The translations under genes were made by a program, and so were the position numbers. A DNA stretch of 64,000 nucleotides, taken from assembly GCF_030518195.1 (NCBI RefSeq), contig NZ_JAULSC010000002.1:124001-188000 (forward strand), read 5' to 3'. The DNA comes from Nocardioides cremeus (GTDB lineage: Bacteria; Actinomycetota; Actinomycetes; Propionibacteriales; Nocardioidaceae). The notes beneath the pieces are model-generated. The model was not told the origin of the DNA and searched no databases. It saw nothing but the letters and a program-made list of their open reading frames with translations. Below are positions 25,794 to 36,117 of this stretch, piece after piece; position 1 is the stretch's first letter, and every line of letters starts with the position of its first letter.

Positions 25794-26972
25794 ATGACCA
25801 CCGCCACCGGCCCCTCGGTGCTCGACCTCGCCTCGCTGGCCTGCGAGGTCGTCGACGGCCTGGTCGTGCGCAGCGTGCGCGACACCCACACCGCGTGGCT
25901 CGACCGCGTCCACGGCCTGGGACGCCGCCTCAGCGGCACCGGCCCGGGCGTCGTCGAGACGGCCCACCGCGGCATCGCCGGCGCCGTGTACGGCGGTCTG
26001 GGGCTGGGGCTGCGCACCGCGTCGCGGGGGCTCGACCGGGCGGCCGCGACCGGCGCCGGGCCGCGCCTCGAGGACTCGCCCCGGGGCCGGTTCGTCAGCG
26101 CGGCCGTCAACGGCCTGATCGGCGACCGGCTGCTGCGCGAACGACCGCAGATGGCGATCCCGACTGCGGTGCGCCTGGCCGGGCGCGACGTGGTGCCCGA
26201 CGGCCCCGGGCTGGCGGGGGCCTTCCCCGACGCCACCGGGCGGGTCGTGGTGCTGCTGCACGGGCTGTGCGAGGACGAGTCCTACTGGGGCCACCACCGC
26301 GAGCGCACCGGCACGACGTACGCCGACGACCTGGCCGCTCTGGGGTGGACCCCGCTGCTGCTGCGCGCCAACACCGGCCTGTCGCTGCGTGAGAACGGCG
26401 CGGCCCTGACCGCGCTGCTGCAGCAGGTCGTCGACCACTGGCCCGTCGACGTCACCCGCATCGCCCTGGTGGGCCACTCGATGGGCGGGCTGGTGATGCG
26501 CGCCGCGGGTGCGGTGGCCGTGCAGCCGGACGGGGCGGGGGCGGGCTGGACCCGCCTGGTCAGCGACGTGGTCACGCTCGGCACCCCGCACCTGGGCGCG
26601 CCCGTGGCCCAGGGCATCGGGCACGGCAGCCGCGGGCTGTCGCTGCTGCCCGAGACCGCCGCCTTCGGGCGGCTGCTCGACTGGCGCTCGGTGGGTGTGC
26701 ACGACCTGGTGGCCGGGCTGGCCGAGGACGTGCCGGCGCTGCCGCACGCGCGCTACCGGCTGGTGGCGGCGACGCTGAGCGCCGCCGAGCGGCACCCCGT
26801 GGGCCAGGTGGTCGGCGACCTGCTGGTGCGCCCGCCCTCGGCGTACGGGCGCGACCGGCGCGGCGGTGAGCTGTTCCCCGGCGCCACCGTGCTGCACGTC
26901 GGGCGCAGCGGCCACTTCGACCTGCTCAACCATCCCGAGGTGCTGGCAGCCCTCAGGGAGTGGCTGGACTGA
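25794..26972 (+). CDS. PGAP1-like alpha/beta hydrolase (lipase family)
   Basis: 392 residues. A helical N-terminal region of about 140 residues precedes an alpha/beta hydrolase domain: VVVLLHGLCEDESYWG, the nucleophile elbow GHSMGGLV (about residue 227), TLGTPHLGAPVAQ, and a terminal histidine in VGRSGHFDLLNHPEV. The GTPHLGAPVA stretch is typical of PGAP1/lipase-class proteins that act on acyl esters of lipids. No signal peptide is seen, so it may sit on the inner membrane face. The stop codon lies at a junction in a 13-bp tandem repeat. It is transcribed from its own leaderless promoter. Confidence 0.85.
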   Translation: MTTATGPSVLDLASLACEVVDGLVVRSVRDTHTAWLDRVHGLGRRLSGTGPGVVETAHRGIAGAVYGGLGLGLRTASRGLDRAAATGAGPRLEDSPRGRFVSAAVNGLIGDRLLRERPQMAIPTAVRLAGRDVVPDGPGLAGAFPDATGRVVVLLHGLCEDESYWGHHRERTGTTYADDLAALGWTPLLLRANTGLSLRENGAALTALLQQVVDHWPVDVTRIALVGHSMGGLVMRAAGAVAVQPDGAGAGWTRLVSDVVTLGTPHLGAPVAQGIGHGSRGLSLLPETAAFGRLLDWRSVGVHDLVAGLAEDVPALPHARYRLVAATLSAAERHPVGQVVGDLLVRPPSAYGRDRRGGELFPGATVLHVGRSGHFDLLNHPEVLAALREWLD

Positions 26973-26996
26973 GTGGCTGGACTGAGTGGCCGGACC
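26958..26996 (+). repeat. 13-bp tandem repeat spanning the lipase-like gene stop
   Basis: GAGTGGCTGGACT at 26958-26970 and 26971-26983 exactly, with a third diverged copy at 26984-26996. The TGA stop (26970-26972) lies at the first junction. Confidence 0.85.
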
Positions 26997-27083
26997 GGGC
27001 AGCTGGACCGGACCGGTGCGGCGCCGGGATCCGCTGTCGGCGAACAGGGCGGGGTTGCTCGTGGAACTGTCCGTCGTTCGGGC

Positions 27084-27089
27084 TAGTGT
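27084..27089 (+). promoter_or_regulatory. Candidate -10 hexamer, leaderless clpP1
   Basis: TAGTGT, seven bases, then the GTG at 27097. No Shine-Dalgarno is present. Confidence 0.5.
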
Positions 27090-27096
27090 CGGCGAC

Positions 27097-27750
27097 GTGA
27101 ACCAGAACTCCAGCTCCGCAGGCCGCGACACCGCCTCCGACCAGAGGATGGGTGGTGGTGCCGGGCTCAACGTCCTCGACGACCACATCTACCAGCGTCT
27201 GCTCCGGGAGCGGATCGTCTTCCTCGGCTCCGAGGTGCGCGACCAGAACGCCAACGCGATCTGCGCGCAGCTGCTGCTGCTCTCGGCAGAGGACCCCGAG
27301 GCCGACATCTTCCTGCACATCAACTCCCCGGGCGGGTCCGTGGACGCCGGCATGGCGATCTACGACACCATGAACTACATCCCCAACGACGTGGCCACGG
27401 TCGGCATGGGCCTGGCCGCCTCGATGGGCCAGTTCCTCCTGTGCGCCGGCACCAAGGGCAAGCGCTACGCCCTGCCGCACGCGCGGATCATGATGCACCA
27501 GCCCTCCTCGGGCATGGGCGGCTCGGCCTCGGACATCAAGATCCAGGCCCAGCAGTCGCTGCACATCAAGAAGGTGCTGCTCGACCTGATCGCCGAGCAC
27601 ACCGGCCAGCCGATCGACCAGGTCGTCGCCGACGCCGACCGCGACCGCTGGTTCACCGCCGACCAGGCCAAGGACTACGGCCTGGTCGACCAGGTCATCA
27701 AGAGCGCTCGCGAGGCGGCCGACGACGGCCGTCCGGCCCACACGAAGTGA
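27097..27750 (+). CDS. clpP1: ATP-dependent Clp protease proteolytic subunit 1
   Basis: 217 residues. The ClpP serine protease fold has its nucleophile in GLAASMGQF (Ser109), histidine in MMHQPSSG (His134) and the aspartate further on in the handle region. [17 protein letters not shown] and [10 protein letters not shown] are classic. The GTG at 27097 follows a -10 hexamer and gives a 29-residue N-terminal segment before [10 protein letters not shown] that is likely a propeptide removed in the active enzyme. In actinobacteria ClpP1 and ClpP2 form mixed tetradecamers; ClpP2 follows here by 17 bases. Actinobacterial clpP1P2 operons are often activated by ClgR, but I found no convincing ClgR box. 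Confidence 0.96.
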   Translation: MNQNSSSAGRDTASDQRMGGGAGLNVLDDHIYQRLLRERIVFLGSEVRDQNANAICAQLLLLSAEDPEADIFLHINSPGGSVDAGMAIYDTMNYIPNDVATVGMGLAASMGQFLLCAGTKGKRYALPHARIMMHQPSSGMGGSASDIKIQAQQSLHIKKVLLDLIAEHTGQPIDQVVADADRDRWFTADQAKDYGLVDQVIKSAREAADDGRPAHTK

Positions 27751-27767
27751 CGGGAGCACCGCACACC

Positions 27768-28373
27768 ATGAACTACTACATCCCGCAGTGGGAGGAGCGC
27801 ACCTCCTACGGCGTGCGCCGCATCGACCCCTACGCGAAGCTCTTCGAGGAGCGCATCATCTACCTCGGGACGCCGATCTCCGACGACGTCGCGAACGCGG
27901 TCATCGCCCAGCTGCTGTGCCTGCAGTCGATGAACCCCGACCAGGAGATCAGCATCTACATCAACAGCCCCGGTGGCTCGTTCACCGCGCTGACGGCGAT
28001 CTACGACACGATGAACTTCATCAAGCCCGACGTGCGCACCGTGTGCCTGGGCCAGGCCGCCTCGGCGGCCGCGATCCTGCTGGCCGCGGGCACCCCCGGC
28101 AAGCGGATGGGCCTGCCCAACAGCCGGATCCTGATTCACCAGCCCTACACCGAGGGCACGTTCGGCCAGACCTCCGACATCGAGATCCAGGCCAACGAGA
28201 TCATCCGGATGCGCGAGCTGCTCGAGAAGATGATCAGCGACCACTCCGGCCGTCCGGTCGAGGAGGTCAGCCGCGACATCGAGCGCGACAAGATCCTGAC
28301 CGCCCAGCAGGCGGTCGAGTACGGCCTGATCGACTCGGTCCTGGAGTCGCTGAAGACGCCGGCCCTCGCCTGA
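27768..28373 (+). CDS. clpP2: ATP-dependent Clp protease proteolytic subunit 2
   Basis: 201 residues. The N terminus NYYIPQWEERTSYGVRRIDPYAKLFEERIIYLG is typical of actinobacterial ClpP2. Catalytic residues are visible in GQAASAAAILL (Ser99) and RILIHQPY (His124). It is the partner ring of ClpP1 and the docking face for the ClpX and ClpC ATPases in this group. GGGAG lies about 11 bases before the ATG. It is co-transcribed with clpP1; a possible terminator hairpin follows before clpX. Confidence 0.96.
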   Translation: MNYYIPQWEERTSYGVRRIDPYAKLFEERIIYLGTPISDDVANAVIAQLLCLQSMNPDQEISIYINSPGGSFTALTAIYDTMNFIKPDVRTVCLGQAASAAAILLAAGTPGKRMGLPNSRILIHQPYTEGTFGQTSDIEIQANEIIRMRELLEKMISDHSGRPVEEVSRDIERDKILTAQQAVEYGLIDSVLESLKTPALA

Positions 28374-28393
28374 GGGCCACACGACGAGGGTGT

Positions 28394-28431
28394 CTCCCCG
28401 CGTCCTCCCGCGCGAGGGGCGGCTCGGGGAG
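28394..28431 (+). terminator. Possible hairpin terminator between clpP2 and clpX
   Basis: CTCCCCG and CGGGGAG flank an inner CCTC/GAGG hairpin, starting 20 bases after the clpP2 stop. It directly precedes the TACCTT hexamer of the clpX promoter. Confidence 0.45.
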
Positions 28432-28437
28432 TACCTT
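28432..28437 (+). promoter_or_regulatory. Candidate -10 hexamer of clpX
   Basis: TACCTT, giving an untranslated leader of about 100 bases that ends in a GAGGAGG Shine-Dalgarno. clpX therefore probably has its own promoter besides read-through from clpP2. Confidence 0.35.
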
Positions 28438-28547
28438 CGTCCAGATCGTTGCAACACGGCTGCCCCCCGCCCGACGGGGGAGCGGCGCACCAAGAAGCAC
28501 GACCCGGGCGCCCCTCGCGCCCGAGGTGATCGAGGAGGGTGACCCCG

Positions 28548-29831
<1,284 letters not shown>

Positions 29832-29863
29832 GCGGCTCCGCCGCCCCCGCACCTGCACCAACG

Positions 29864-29898
29864 AGCAGCGCCCCGACCGGACCGGTCGGGGCGCTGCT
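29864..29898. terminator. Bidirectional terminator between clpX and valS
   Basis: AGCAGCGCCCCGACCGG, A, CCGGTCGGGGCGCTGCT: 17 perfect pairs, 32 bases after the clpX stop and 35 bases from the valS stop. Confidence 0.85.
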
Positions 29899-29933
29899 TG
29901 CTCTGCAGGGTGTGCGGGGTGGCGGGCGCTCGC

Positions 29934-32546
29934 TCAGCCCTCGGCGACCGGGGCCAGCTCGGCATCGACGCTGATCTCGCCCGCCGACTCGTCGGCGGTG
30001 AAGAGCAGCTCGCCCACGATGCGCCCCGAGCGGCGCAGGTCGTCGGCGGCCTGCTCGGCCGCGCGCACCAGCGTCTCGGGGCCGCGCACCTCGACGCGGC
30101 CCAGCTCGGCGCGCATCGAGACCTTGGCCTGCGACTTGGCGCCGCGGATGCCCACCAGGGCCGCCGCGACGGCGTCGACCACGCCGGGGTCGGCCGCGGC
30201 CGCCGAGCCCAGGTCGATCTCGGTGGGCCAGCTGGCGCGGTGGATGGAACCCTCCTGCCACCACGACCAGACCTCCTCGGTCACGTAGGGCAGGAACGGG
30301 GCCAGCAGCCGCAGCTGGACCTGCAGCGCGATGGCCAGCGTGGCCTTCGCCGAGGCGGTGGCCGCGCCGCCGTCCTCGGCGTACGCGCGCTCCTTGACCA
30401 GCTCGAGGTAGTCGTCGCAGAACTCCCAGAAGAACTTCTCGACGCTCTCGAGGGCGCTGGTGTAGTCGTAGGCGTCGAAGGACTCGGTGGCCCTGCGCAC
30501 CACCAGGGCCAGCCGGCCCAGCAGCGCGCAGTCGACCGGCTCGGAGACCTCGAAGGCGTTGCACGAGGTCGCGCCGACGTTGCCGAGCACGAACTTGGAG
30601 GCGTTGAGGACCTTCATGGCCAGGCGGCGCCCGACCTTCATCTGCGCCTCGTCGAAGGGCGAGTCGAGTCCCGGGCGGGCCATCGCGGCGCGCCAGCGCA
30701 CCGCGTCGGCGCCGAACTTCTCGAGGATCTCGGTCGGCACGACCACGTTGCCCTTGGACTTCGACATCTTCTTGCGGTCGGGGTCGAGGATCCAGCCCGA
30801 GAGCATCGCGTGGGTCCACGGGGTGCGGCCGTGCTCGTGGTGGGCGCGCACCACGCGGCTGAAGAGCCAGGTGCGGATGATGTCGTGGCCCTGGGTGCAC
30901 AGGTCCATCGGGAAGACCCGGTCGAAGAGGTCGGGGTCGTCCTCCCAGCCGCCGGCGATCTGCGGGGTCAGCGAGGAGGTGGCCCAGGTGTCCATCACGT
31001 CGGGGTCGCCGAGGAAGCCGCCGGGCTGGTTGCGCTGCGACTCGTCGTACCCGCGGGGGGCGTCGGTGGACGGGTCGACGGGCAGCTCGGCCTCGCTGGG
31101 CAGCAGCGGGTGCTCGTAGTCGGGCTCGCCCTCGGCGTCGAGGGGGTACCAGACCGGGAAGGGGATACCGAAGAAGCGCTGGCGCGAGATCAGCCAGTCG
31201 CCGTTGAGGCCGCCCACCCAGTTGTCGTAGCGGTGCTTCATGTGGGTGGGCAGCCAGGTGATCTCGTCGGCGCGGGCGAGCATCTCGTCGCGCAGGTCGC
31301 CGTCGCGCCCACCGTTGCGCAGGTACCACTGGCGGGTCGCGACGATCTCGAGCGGCTTGTCGCCCTTCTCGAAGAAGTTGGCCATCCGCTGCGTGGGCTT
31401 CGGCTCGCCCTCGAGGTCGCCGACCTCGCGCAGCATCGCGACCATCTCCTCGCGCGCCGAGAACGTCGTCTTGCCGGCCAGGCGCTGGTAGGACTCCTCG
31501 GCCGCGGTCAGCCAGGGCGGCGTCTCGCGGGTGAACCGGCCGTCGCGCCCGATCACGGTGCGCACCGGCAGGTCGAGCTCGCGCCACCAGGTGACGTCGG
31601 TGAGGTCGCCGAAGGTGCAGCACATGGCGATGCCGGCGCCCTTGTCCATCTCGGCGCCCGGGTGGGCCAGCACCGGGACCTCCACGCCGAAGACCGGCGA
31701 GGTCACCATGGTGCCGAAGAGCGGCTGGTAGCGCTCGTCGTCGGGGTGCGCGATCAGCGCCACGACGCTGGGGATCAGCTCGGGGCGGGTCGTCTCGATG
31801 TGCACCGGGGTGCCGTCGGGGGCGTGGTAGGCGACGCGGTGGTAGGCGCCGGCGTACTCACGCGCCTCGAGCTCGGCCTGCGCGACGGCGGTCTGGAAGG
31901 TGACGTCCCACAGCGTGGGCGCCTCCTGCAGGTAGGCCTCGCCGCGGGCGAAGTTGCGCAGGAACGCGCGCTGGCTGACGGTCTGCGCCTTCGGGCCGAT
32001 GGTCGTGTAGTGCTGCGACCAGTCGACCGAGAGGCCCAGGGTGCGCCACAGCGACTCGAAGACCTCCTCGTCCTGCGCGACCAGCTCCTCGCACAGGGCG
32101 ATGAAGTTGGGCCGGCTGACCGGCACCTGCTTCTTGGGGTCGGGCTTGGCCGGCGCGGTGAAGTCGGGGTCGTAGGGCAGCGAGGGGTCGCAGCGCACGC
32201 CGTAGTAGTTCTGCACCCGGCGCTCGGTGGGCAGGCCGTTGTCGTCCCAGCCCATCGGGTAGAAGACCGACTTGCCCTGCATGCGCTGGTAGCGCGCGAC
32301 CAGGTCGGTGTGGGTGTAGGAGAAGACGTGGCCCACGTGCAGGCTGCCGCTGACGGTCGGCGGGGGAGTGTCGATGGAGTAGACGTTCTCCCGCGGCTGG
32401 GTGCGGTCGAAGGCGTAGGTGTCCTGCTCCTTCCAGCGCGCCGCCCAGGTCGACTCGAGACCCTCGAGCGCCGGCTTCTCCGGTACGACGAGGGCACGCG
32501 CGTCGGTGCTCGTCGTGTCGGTGGCCTGCTGCGTGGTCTCGGTCAT
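29934..32546 (-). CDS. valS: Valyl-tRNA synthetase, archaeal-like type 2
   Basis: 870 residues, class Ia. The HVGH motif ([20 protein letters not shown]) is near residue 70, the CP1 editing domain follows, and KMSKSKGN is near residue 595. The wording [29 protein letters not shown] and the absence of the long C-terminal coiled coil of the E. coli enzyme place it with the type 2 ValS proteins of archaea, Rickettsia and actinobacteria. It charges tRNA-Val and hydrolyses Thr-tRNA-Val. The ATG at 32546 is preceded by a -10 hexamer at leaderless distance. The gene lies within the conserved clpX-valS-folC neighbourhood of actinobacteria. Confidence 0.95.
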   Translation of the reverse strand: MTETTQQATDTTSTDARALVVPEKPALEGLESTWAARWKEQDTYAFDRTQPRENVYSIDTPPPTVSGSLHVGHVFSYTHTDLVARYQRMQGKSVFYPMGWDDNGLPTERRVQNYYGVRCDPSLPYDPDFTAPAKPDPKKQVPVSRPNFIALCEELVAQDEEVFESLWRTLGLSVDWSQHYTTIGPKAQTVSQRAFLRNFARGEAYLQEAPTLWDVTFQTAVAQAELEAREYAGAYHRVAYHAPDGTPVHIETTRPELIPSVVALIAHPDDERYQPLFGTMVTSPVFGVEVPVLAHPGAEMDKGAGIAMCCTFGDLTDVTWWRELDLPVRTVIGRDGRFTRETPPWLTAAEESYQRLAGKTTFSAREEMVAMLREVGDLEGEPKPTQRMANFFEKGDKPLEIVATRQWYLRNGGRDGDLRDEMLARADEITWLPTHMKHRYDNWVGGLNGDWLISRQRFFGIPFPVWYPLDAEGEPDYEHPLLPSEAELPVDPSTDAPRGYDESQRNQPGGFLGDPDVMDTWATSSLTPQIAGGWEDDPDLFDRVFPMDLCTQGHDIIRTWLFSRVVRAHHEHGRTPWTHAMLSGWILDPDRKKMSKSKGNVVVPTEILEKFGADAVRWRAAMARPGLDSPFDEAQMKVGRRLAMKVLNASKFVLGNVGATSCNAFEVSEPVDCALLGRLALVVRRATESFDAYDYTSALESVEKFFWEFCDDYLELVKERAYAEDGGAATASAKATLAIALQVQLRLLAPFLPYVTEEVWSWWQEGSIHRASWPTEIDLGSAAAADPGVVDAVAAALVGIRGAKSQAKVSMRAELGRVEVRGPETLVRAAEQAADDLRRSGRIVGELLFTADESAGEISVDAELAPVAEG

Positions 32547-32552
32547 GGGGGA

Positions 32553-32558
32553 ATCCTA
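32553..32558 (-). promoter_or_regulatory. Candidate -10 hexamer, leaderless valS
   Basis: TAGGAT on the minus strand, six bases, then the ATG at 32546. Confidence 0.5.
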
Positions 32559-32630
32559 TGAGTGGCGGCTCGAGGGGTGCGAACCCGCATCGTGCCCGAA
32601 ACCGGCGTGCGGTCCCCGCCGGGCAGCGCC

Positions 32631-32636
32631 TAGCGT
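32631..32636 (+). promoter_or_regulatory. Candidate -10 hexamer, leaderless GNAT gene
   Basis: TAGCGT, seven bases, then GTG at 32644. Confidence 0.5.
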
Positions 32637-32643
32637 GCGCCTG

Positions 32644-33540
32644 GTGACGTCCTACCTCTTCGAGAGCACCACCGACCCCGCGGTCTTCCTGGACCGTGCC
32701 GGGGCCCACCTGGCGCTCGAGCCGGTGCTCGCCACGGTGCTCGCCGGCTCCGCCCACGGGGTGCTGGAGGGCGGGTCGGCGCGACCCGCGCACCCGCAGT
32801 GGTGGGTCAGCGTGCTGGCCGGTCGTCGCGCGGAGGTGGTGGGGACCGCGATGCGCACCGCGCCCTTCCGGCCCTACCCGATGTGGGTGCACCAGATGCC
32901 CGACGACGCCGCGGTCGCGCTGGCCCGCTGGGTGCACGAGCGCGGCGACGACGTCACCGCCGCCAACGGCGCGCTGCCCGCCGTGCGCGTCTTCATGGAC
33001 GAGCTGGCCCGGCTGCGCGGCGCGGCGGCGTACGTGCACGAGCACCTGCGGCTCTTCGAGCTGCGCCGGCTCGTGGAGCCCCGGGCCACGCGGGGTGCGG
33101 CCCGGGTCACCGTGCCGTCGGACCTCGACCTGCTCACCGGCTGGGCGGCGGCGTTCTCGGTCGACGCCGACGAGCAGGCCGGTCGCCCGCCCGAGCCCCT
33201 CGAGCACCTCGACCGGGAGTGGACCCGTGAGCGGCTCGAGCAGGGTCTGCTGTGGGTCTGGGAGGTCGACGGCGTGCCGGTGCACTTCAGCGCCCGCTCC
33301 CCGGCGCGGTTCGGTGTGGCCCGCATCGGTCCCGTCTACACCCCCGGCGAGCACCGCGGGCACGGCTACGCCAGCGCCCTGGTGGCGCACCTGAGCCGCG
33401 GCGTGCTCGACGAGGGCGCGCGGCCCACCCTCTTCACCGACCAGGCCAACCCGGTCTCCAACCGGATCTACCAGGCGCTGGGTTACGAGGCGGTCACCGA
33501 CACCGCGAACCTGCGGCTCACCACACCAGCACCGGCTTGA
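32644..33540 (+). CDS. GNAT-family N-acetyltransferase
   Basis: 298 residues. An N-terminal region of about 160 residues with GNAT-like strands is followed by a complete acetyl-CoA-binding GNAT domain: VARIGPVYTPGEHRGHGYASALVAHLSR (motif A, pyrophosphate loop EHRGHGY), LFTDQANPVSNRIYQALGYEAV (motif B). The substrate is unknown. Translation begins at the GTG at 32644 after a -10 hexamer. Its 3' end overlaps the end of the convergent alcohol dehydrogenase by 23 bases, so the two mRNAs are complementary at their ends. Confidence 0.87.
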   Translation: MTSYLFESTTDPAVFLDRAGAHLALEPVLATVLAGSAHGVLEGGSARPAHPQWWVSVLAGRRAEVVGTAMRTAPFRPYPMWVHQMPDDAAVALARWVHERGDDVTAANGALPAVRVFMDELARLRGAAAYVHEHLRLFELRRLVEPRATRGAARVTVPSDLDLLTGWAAAFSVDADEQAGRPPEPLEHLDREWTRERLEQGLLWVWEVDGVPVHFSARSPARFGVARIGPVYTPGEHRGHGYASALVAHLSRGVLDEGARPTLFTDQANPVSNRIYQALGYEAVTDTANLRLTTPAPA

Positions 33541-34621
33541 CGACCCGGCCGGCCAGCACGTCCTCGACCGCCTCGCCGATCTGCTCGAAGGAGTAGGTGG
33601 TGACCAGGGCGTCGAGGTCGAAGCGGCCGGCCTCGCGCAGCGCTAGCAGCCGGGGGACCATCTCCAGCGGGTCGGAGTCGCCCTCGATCGACGACATCAC
33701 CCGCTTGCCGCCGTGCAGCAGGTCGATGGCGTCGAGCTGGTACTCCTCGGGGCCGAGCCCGAGCGCCACCAGGGTGCCGCGCGGGGCGAGGGCCTGCTGG
33801 GCCTGCTTGACCACGACCGGCAGCGCCGTGGTGTCGATGGCGTACGTCGACCCCGCGCCGCCGGTGAGCTCCTTGACCCGGGCGACCACCTGGGCCGGTT
33901 CCAGCCCGCTCGCGTCGACCGGGGTCGCCCCGAGCCGCTCGGCCTGGGCGAGCCGGTCGGCCACGAGGTCGACGGCCAGCACGGTGGTGACCCCCTCGGC
34001 CACCGCGGCCGCCACGGCGGCGAGCCCCACGGCGCCGGCGCCGTACACCGCCAGGGACTCGGAGGGGGCGGGGCGCAGCACGTTGAGCACGGTGCCGGCG
34101 CCGGTCTGGAAGCCGCAGCCGTAGGGCGCGGCGATGCGCAGGTCGAGCGCGGGGTCGACCACGACGCAGTTGTCGGCGTGGGCGAGGGCGTGCCGAGCGA
34201 GGCTGGACTGGCCGAAGAAGGAGCCGAAGACCGGGGCGCCGTCGCCGGCGGTCATCGTGGTCGAGCCGTCGGCGCGCATGCCCATGTAGTTGAGCAGCAG
34301 CGTCTGCTCGCAGTAGCCCACGTCGCCGGCCTTGCACGCCGCGCACTCGCGGCAGGAGCGGAAGGAGAGCACCACGTGGTCGCCCACCGTGATGCCCTCG
34401 ACCAACGAGCCCACCGCCTCGACGACGCCGGCGCCCTCGTGGCCGAAGACGTGGGGGAACATCTCGGGCGGCAGGAAGTGGCGCATCGTCAGGTCGGTGT
34501 GGCACAGCCCGGTGGCCACGATCCGCACCAGCACCTCGTCGTCGCGAGGCTCGTCGATCTCGACCTCCGCGAGCTCGAACGTGCCGCCCTGCTCGGCGAC
34601 CAACGCCACTGTCGTCCTCAT
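33518..34621 (-). CDS. Zinc-dependent alcohol dehydrogenase (aryl-alcohol type)
   Basis: 367 residues of the medium-chain dehydrogenase family. Catalytic zinc ligands are in ATGLCHTDLTMR and GHEGAGVV plus a cysteine in PYGCGFQTGAG. The four-cysteine structural zinc lobe is CRECAACKAGDVGYC. The Rossmann motif is VYGAGAVGLAAVAAA with a VDLVADRL acid for NAD. GSFFGQSSLARHAL is typical of aryl-alcohol and formaldehyde-type enzymes. It should oxidise a primary alcohol to the aldehyde with NAD. A 14-bp KstR-type palindrome lies 10-23 bases before the start, so its role may be in sterol or aromatic catabolism. It is divergent from folC. Confidence 0.92.
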   Translation of the reverse strand: MRTTVALVAEQGGTFELAEVEIDEPRDDEVLVRIVATGLCHTDLTMRHFLPPEMFPHVFGHEGAGVVEAVGSLVEGITVGDHVVLSFRSCRECAACKAGDVGYCEQTLLLNYMGMRADGSTTMTAGDGAPVFGSFFGQSSLARHALAHADNCVVVDPALDLRIAAPYGCGFQTGAGTVLNVLRPAPSESLAVYGAGAVGLAAVAAAVAEGVTTVLAVDLVADRLAQAERLGATPVDASGLEPAQVVARVKELTGGAGSTYAIDTTALPVVVKQAQQALAPRGTLVALGLGPEEYQLDAIDLLHGGKRVMSSIEGDSDPLEMVPRLLALREAGRFDLDALVTTYSFEQIGEAVEDVLAGRVVKPVLVW

Positions 34622-34630
34622 GCGCAGAAC

Positions 34631-34644
34631 TAGAACGTGTTACA
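34631..34644. promoter_or_regulatory. KstR-type operator before the alcohol dehydrogenase
   Basis: TAGAACGTGTTACA fits the published KstR consensus TNNAACNNGTTNNA at every fixed position. It lies 10-23 bases upstream of the dehydrogenase ATG, over the expected core promoter, and about 30 bases from the folC -10. No kstR gene is in the window. Confidence 0.5.
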
Positions 34645-34671
34645 GACTCGGGGTCAAGCGGGTCACGTCCC

Positions 34672-34677
34672 TAGACT
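34672..34677 (+). promoter_or_regulatory. Candidate -10 hexamer of folC
   Basis: TAGACT, nine bases before the ATG at 34687; a leaderless or nearly leaderless transcript. Confidence 0.45.
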
Positions 34678-34686
34678 GGACCGGAC

Positions 34687-36117
34687 ATGAGTGATGCATC
34701 CGCCCTGCCAGACGACGAGACCGTCGTGCCCCGCGCCGCCGAGACCTTCAGCGAGGTCGAGGACGCCCTGCTCTCGCGCTGGCCCGAGACCCGCCTCGAG
34801 CCCTCGCTGGAGCGCATCGAGGCGTTCCTCGAGCTGCTCGGCGACCCGCAGCGCTCCTTCCGGATGGTCCACCTGACCGGCACCAACGGCAAGACGTCGA
34901 CCTCGCGGATGATCGACGCGCTGCTGCGCGCCCTCGAGCTGCGCACCGGGCGCTTCACCAGCCCGCACGTGGAGACGATGAACGAGCGGATCAGCGTCGA
35001 CGGCGAGCCGCTCGACGACGAGGCCTTCGTGCGCGCCTTCAACGACGTGGCGCCCTACACGCACCTGGTCGACGAGGACCAGACCCACCCGCTGTCGTTC
35101 TTCGAGACCGTGGTCGGCATGGCCTACGCCGCCTTCGCCGACGCCCCGGTCGACGTGGCGGTGGTCGAGGTCGGCATGGGCGGCTCGTGGGACGCCACCA
35201 ACGTCGCCGACGCCGACGTGGCCGTGGTGCTGCCGGTCGCGGTCGACCACGCCCGCTACCTCGGCGGCACCGTCGAGGCGATCGCCCACGAGAAGGCCGG
35301 CATCATCAAGGCCGGCTCGACCGTGGTGATGGCCCAGCAGGAGGCCGAGGCCGGCGCGGTGCTGATGGCGCGCGCCACCGAGGTCGGCGCCACCGTGGCC
35401 CGCGAGGGCCTGGAGTTCGGCGTGGTCTCGCGCACGCCCGCCGTCGGCGGGCAGATGCTCTCGCTGCAGGGCCTGCGGGCGCGCTACGACGACGTGTTCC
35501 TGCCGCTCTACGGCGCCCACCAGGCCCAGAACGCCGCCGTCGCGCTGGCCGCGGTCGAGGCGTTCGCGGCATCCGGTCCCGACGCCCAGGCGCTCGACGC
35601 CGAGCTCGTGCGCGCCGCCTTCGCCGACGTGACCTCGCCGGCCCGGCTCGAGGTCGTGCGCCGCAGCCCCACCGTCGTGCTCGACGCCGCCCACAACCCC
35701 CACGGCGCCGAGGCCGTCGGCGCCGCCCTCGAGGACTCCTTCACCTTCGAGCCGCTGATCGGCGTGCTCGGCGTGATGGGCGACAAGGACGCCGAGGGCC
35801 TGCTGGTCGCGCTCGAGCCGCACCTGGCCCACGTCGTGTGCACCCAGAACAGCACCGACCGGGCGATGCCGGCCGCCGAGCTGGGCGCCGCCGCCGTGGA
35901 GGTGTTCGGCGAGGACCGCGTCACCGTCATCGACCGGCTCCTCGACGCGATCGACGCCGCCGCCGCGCTCGCCGAGGCGGGCGAGACCGTGGGATCCTCG
36001 ATCGGGTCGGGGGCGGTGCTGGTCACCGGCTCGGTGGTCACTGCTGGCGAGGCCCGCACGCTGCTGACCCGCGGCCGCCGCGCCCCCGGCACCCCCCGCG
36101 AGGAGGACCACGAGTGA
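34687..36117 (+). CDS. folC: Bifunctional folylpolyglutamate/dihydrofolate synthase
   Basis: 476 residues of the Mur ligase superfamily. The P-loop is MVHLTGTNGKTSTSR (about residues 60-75), with SPHVETMNERISVDGEPL, the ribityl/ATP region VVEVGMGGSWDATN, HEKAGIIK, and C-terminal LDAAHNPHGAEAV. It adds glutamate to folates, and the actinobacterial enzyme is also expected to form dihydrofolate from dihydropteroate. The stop overlaps the start of the DUF4233 gene by four bases (GTGA). This folC-DUF4233-ndk order is a usual actinobacterial arrangement. Confidence 0.95.
   Translation: MSDASALPDDETVVPRAAETFSEVEDALLSRWPETRLEPSLERIEAFLELLGDPQRSFRMVHLTGTNGKTSTSRMIDALLRALELRTGRFTSPHVETMNERISVDGEPLDDEAFVRAFNDVAPYTHLVDEDQTHPLSFFETVVGMAYAAFADAPVDVAVVEVGMGGSWDATNVADADVAVVLPVAVDHARYLGGTVEAIAHEKAGIIKAGSTVVMAQQEAEAGAVLMARATEVGATVAREGLEFGVVSRTPAVGGQMLSLQGLRARYDDVFLPLYGAHQAQNAAVALAAVEAFAASGPDAQALDAELVRAAFADVTSPARLEVVRRSPTVVLDAAHNPHGAEAVGAALEDSFTFEPLIGVLGVMGDKDAEGLLVALEPHLAHVVCTQNSTDRAMPAAELGAAAVEVFGEDRVTVIDRLLDAIDAAAALAEAGETVGSSIGSGAVLVTGSVVTAGEARTLLTRGRRAPGTPREEDHE

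Noticed and set aside
27041..27051. Possible ClgR box (CGA-N5-GCG) before clpP1
   Set aside because: Two of the fixed positions of the published motif are wrong, and such a short pattern is frequent in GC-rich DNA.
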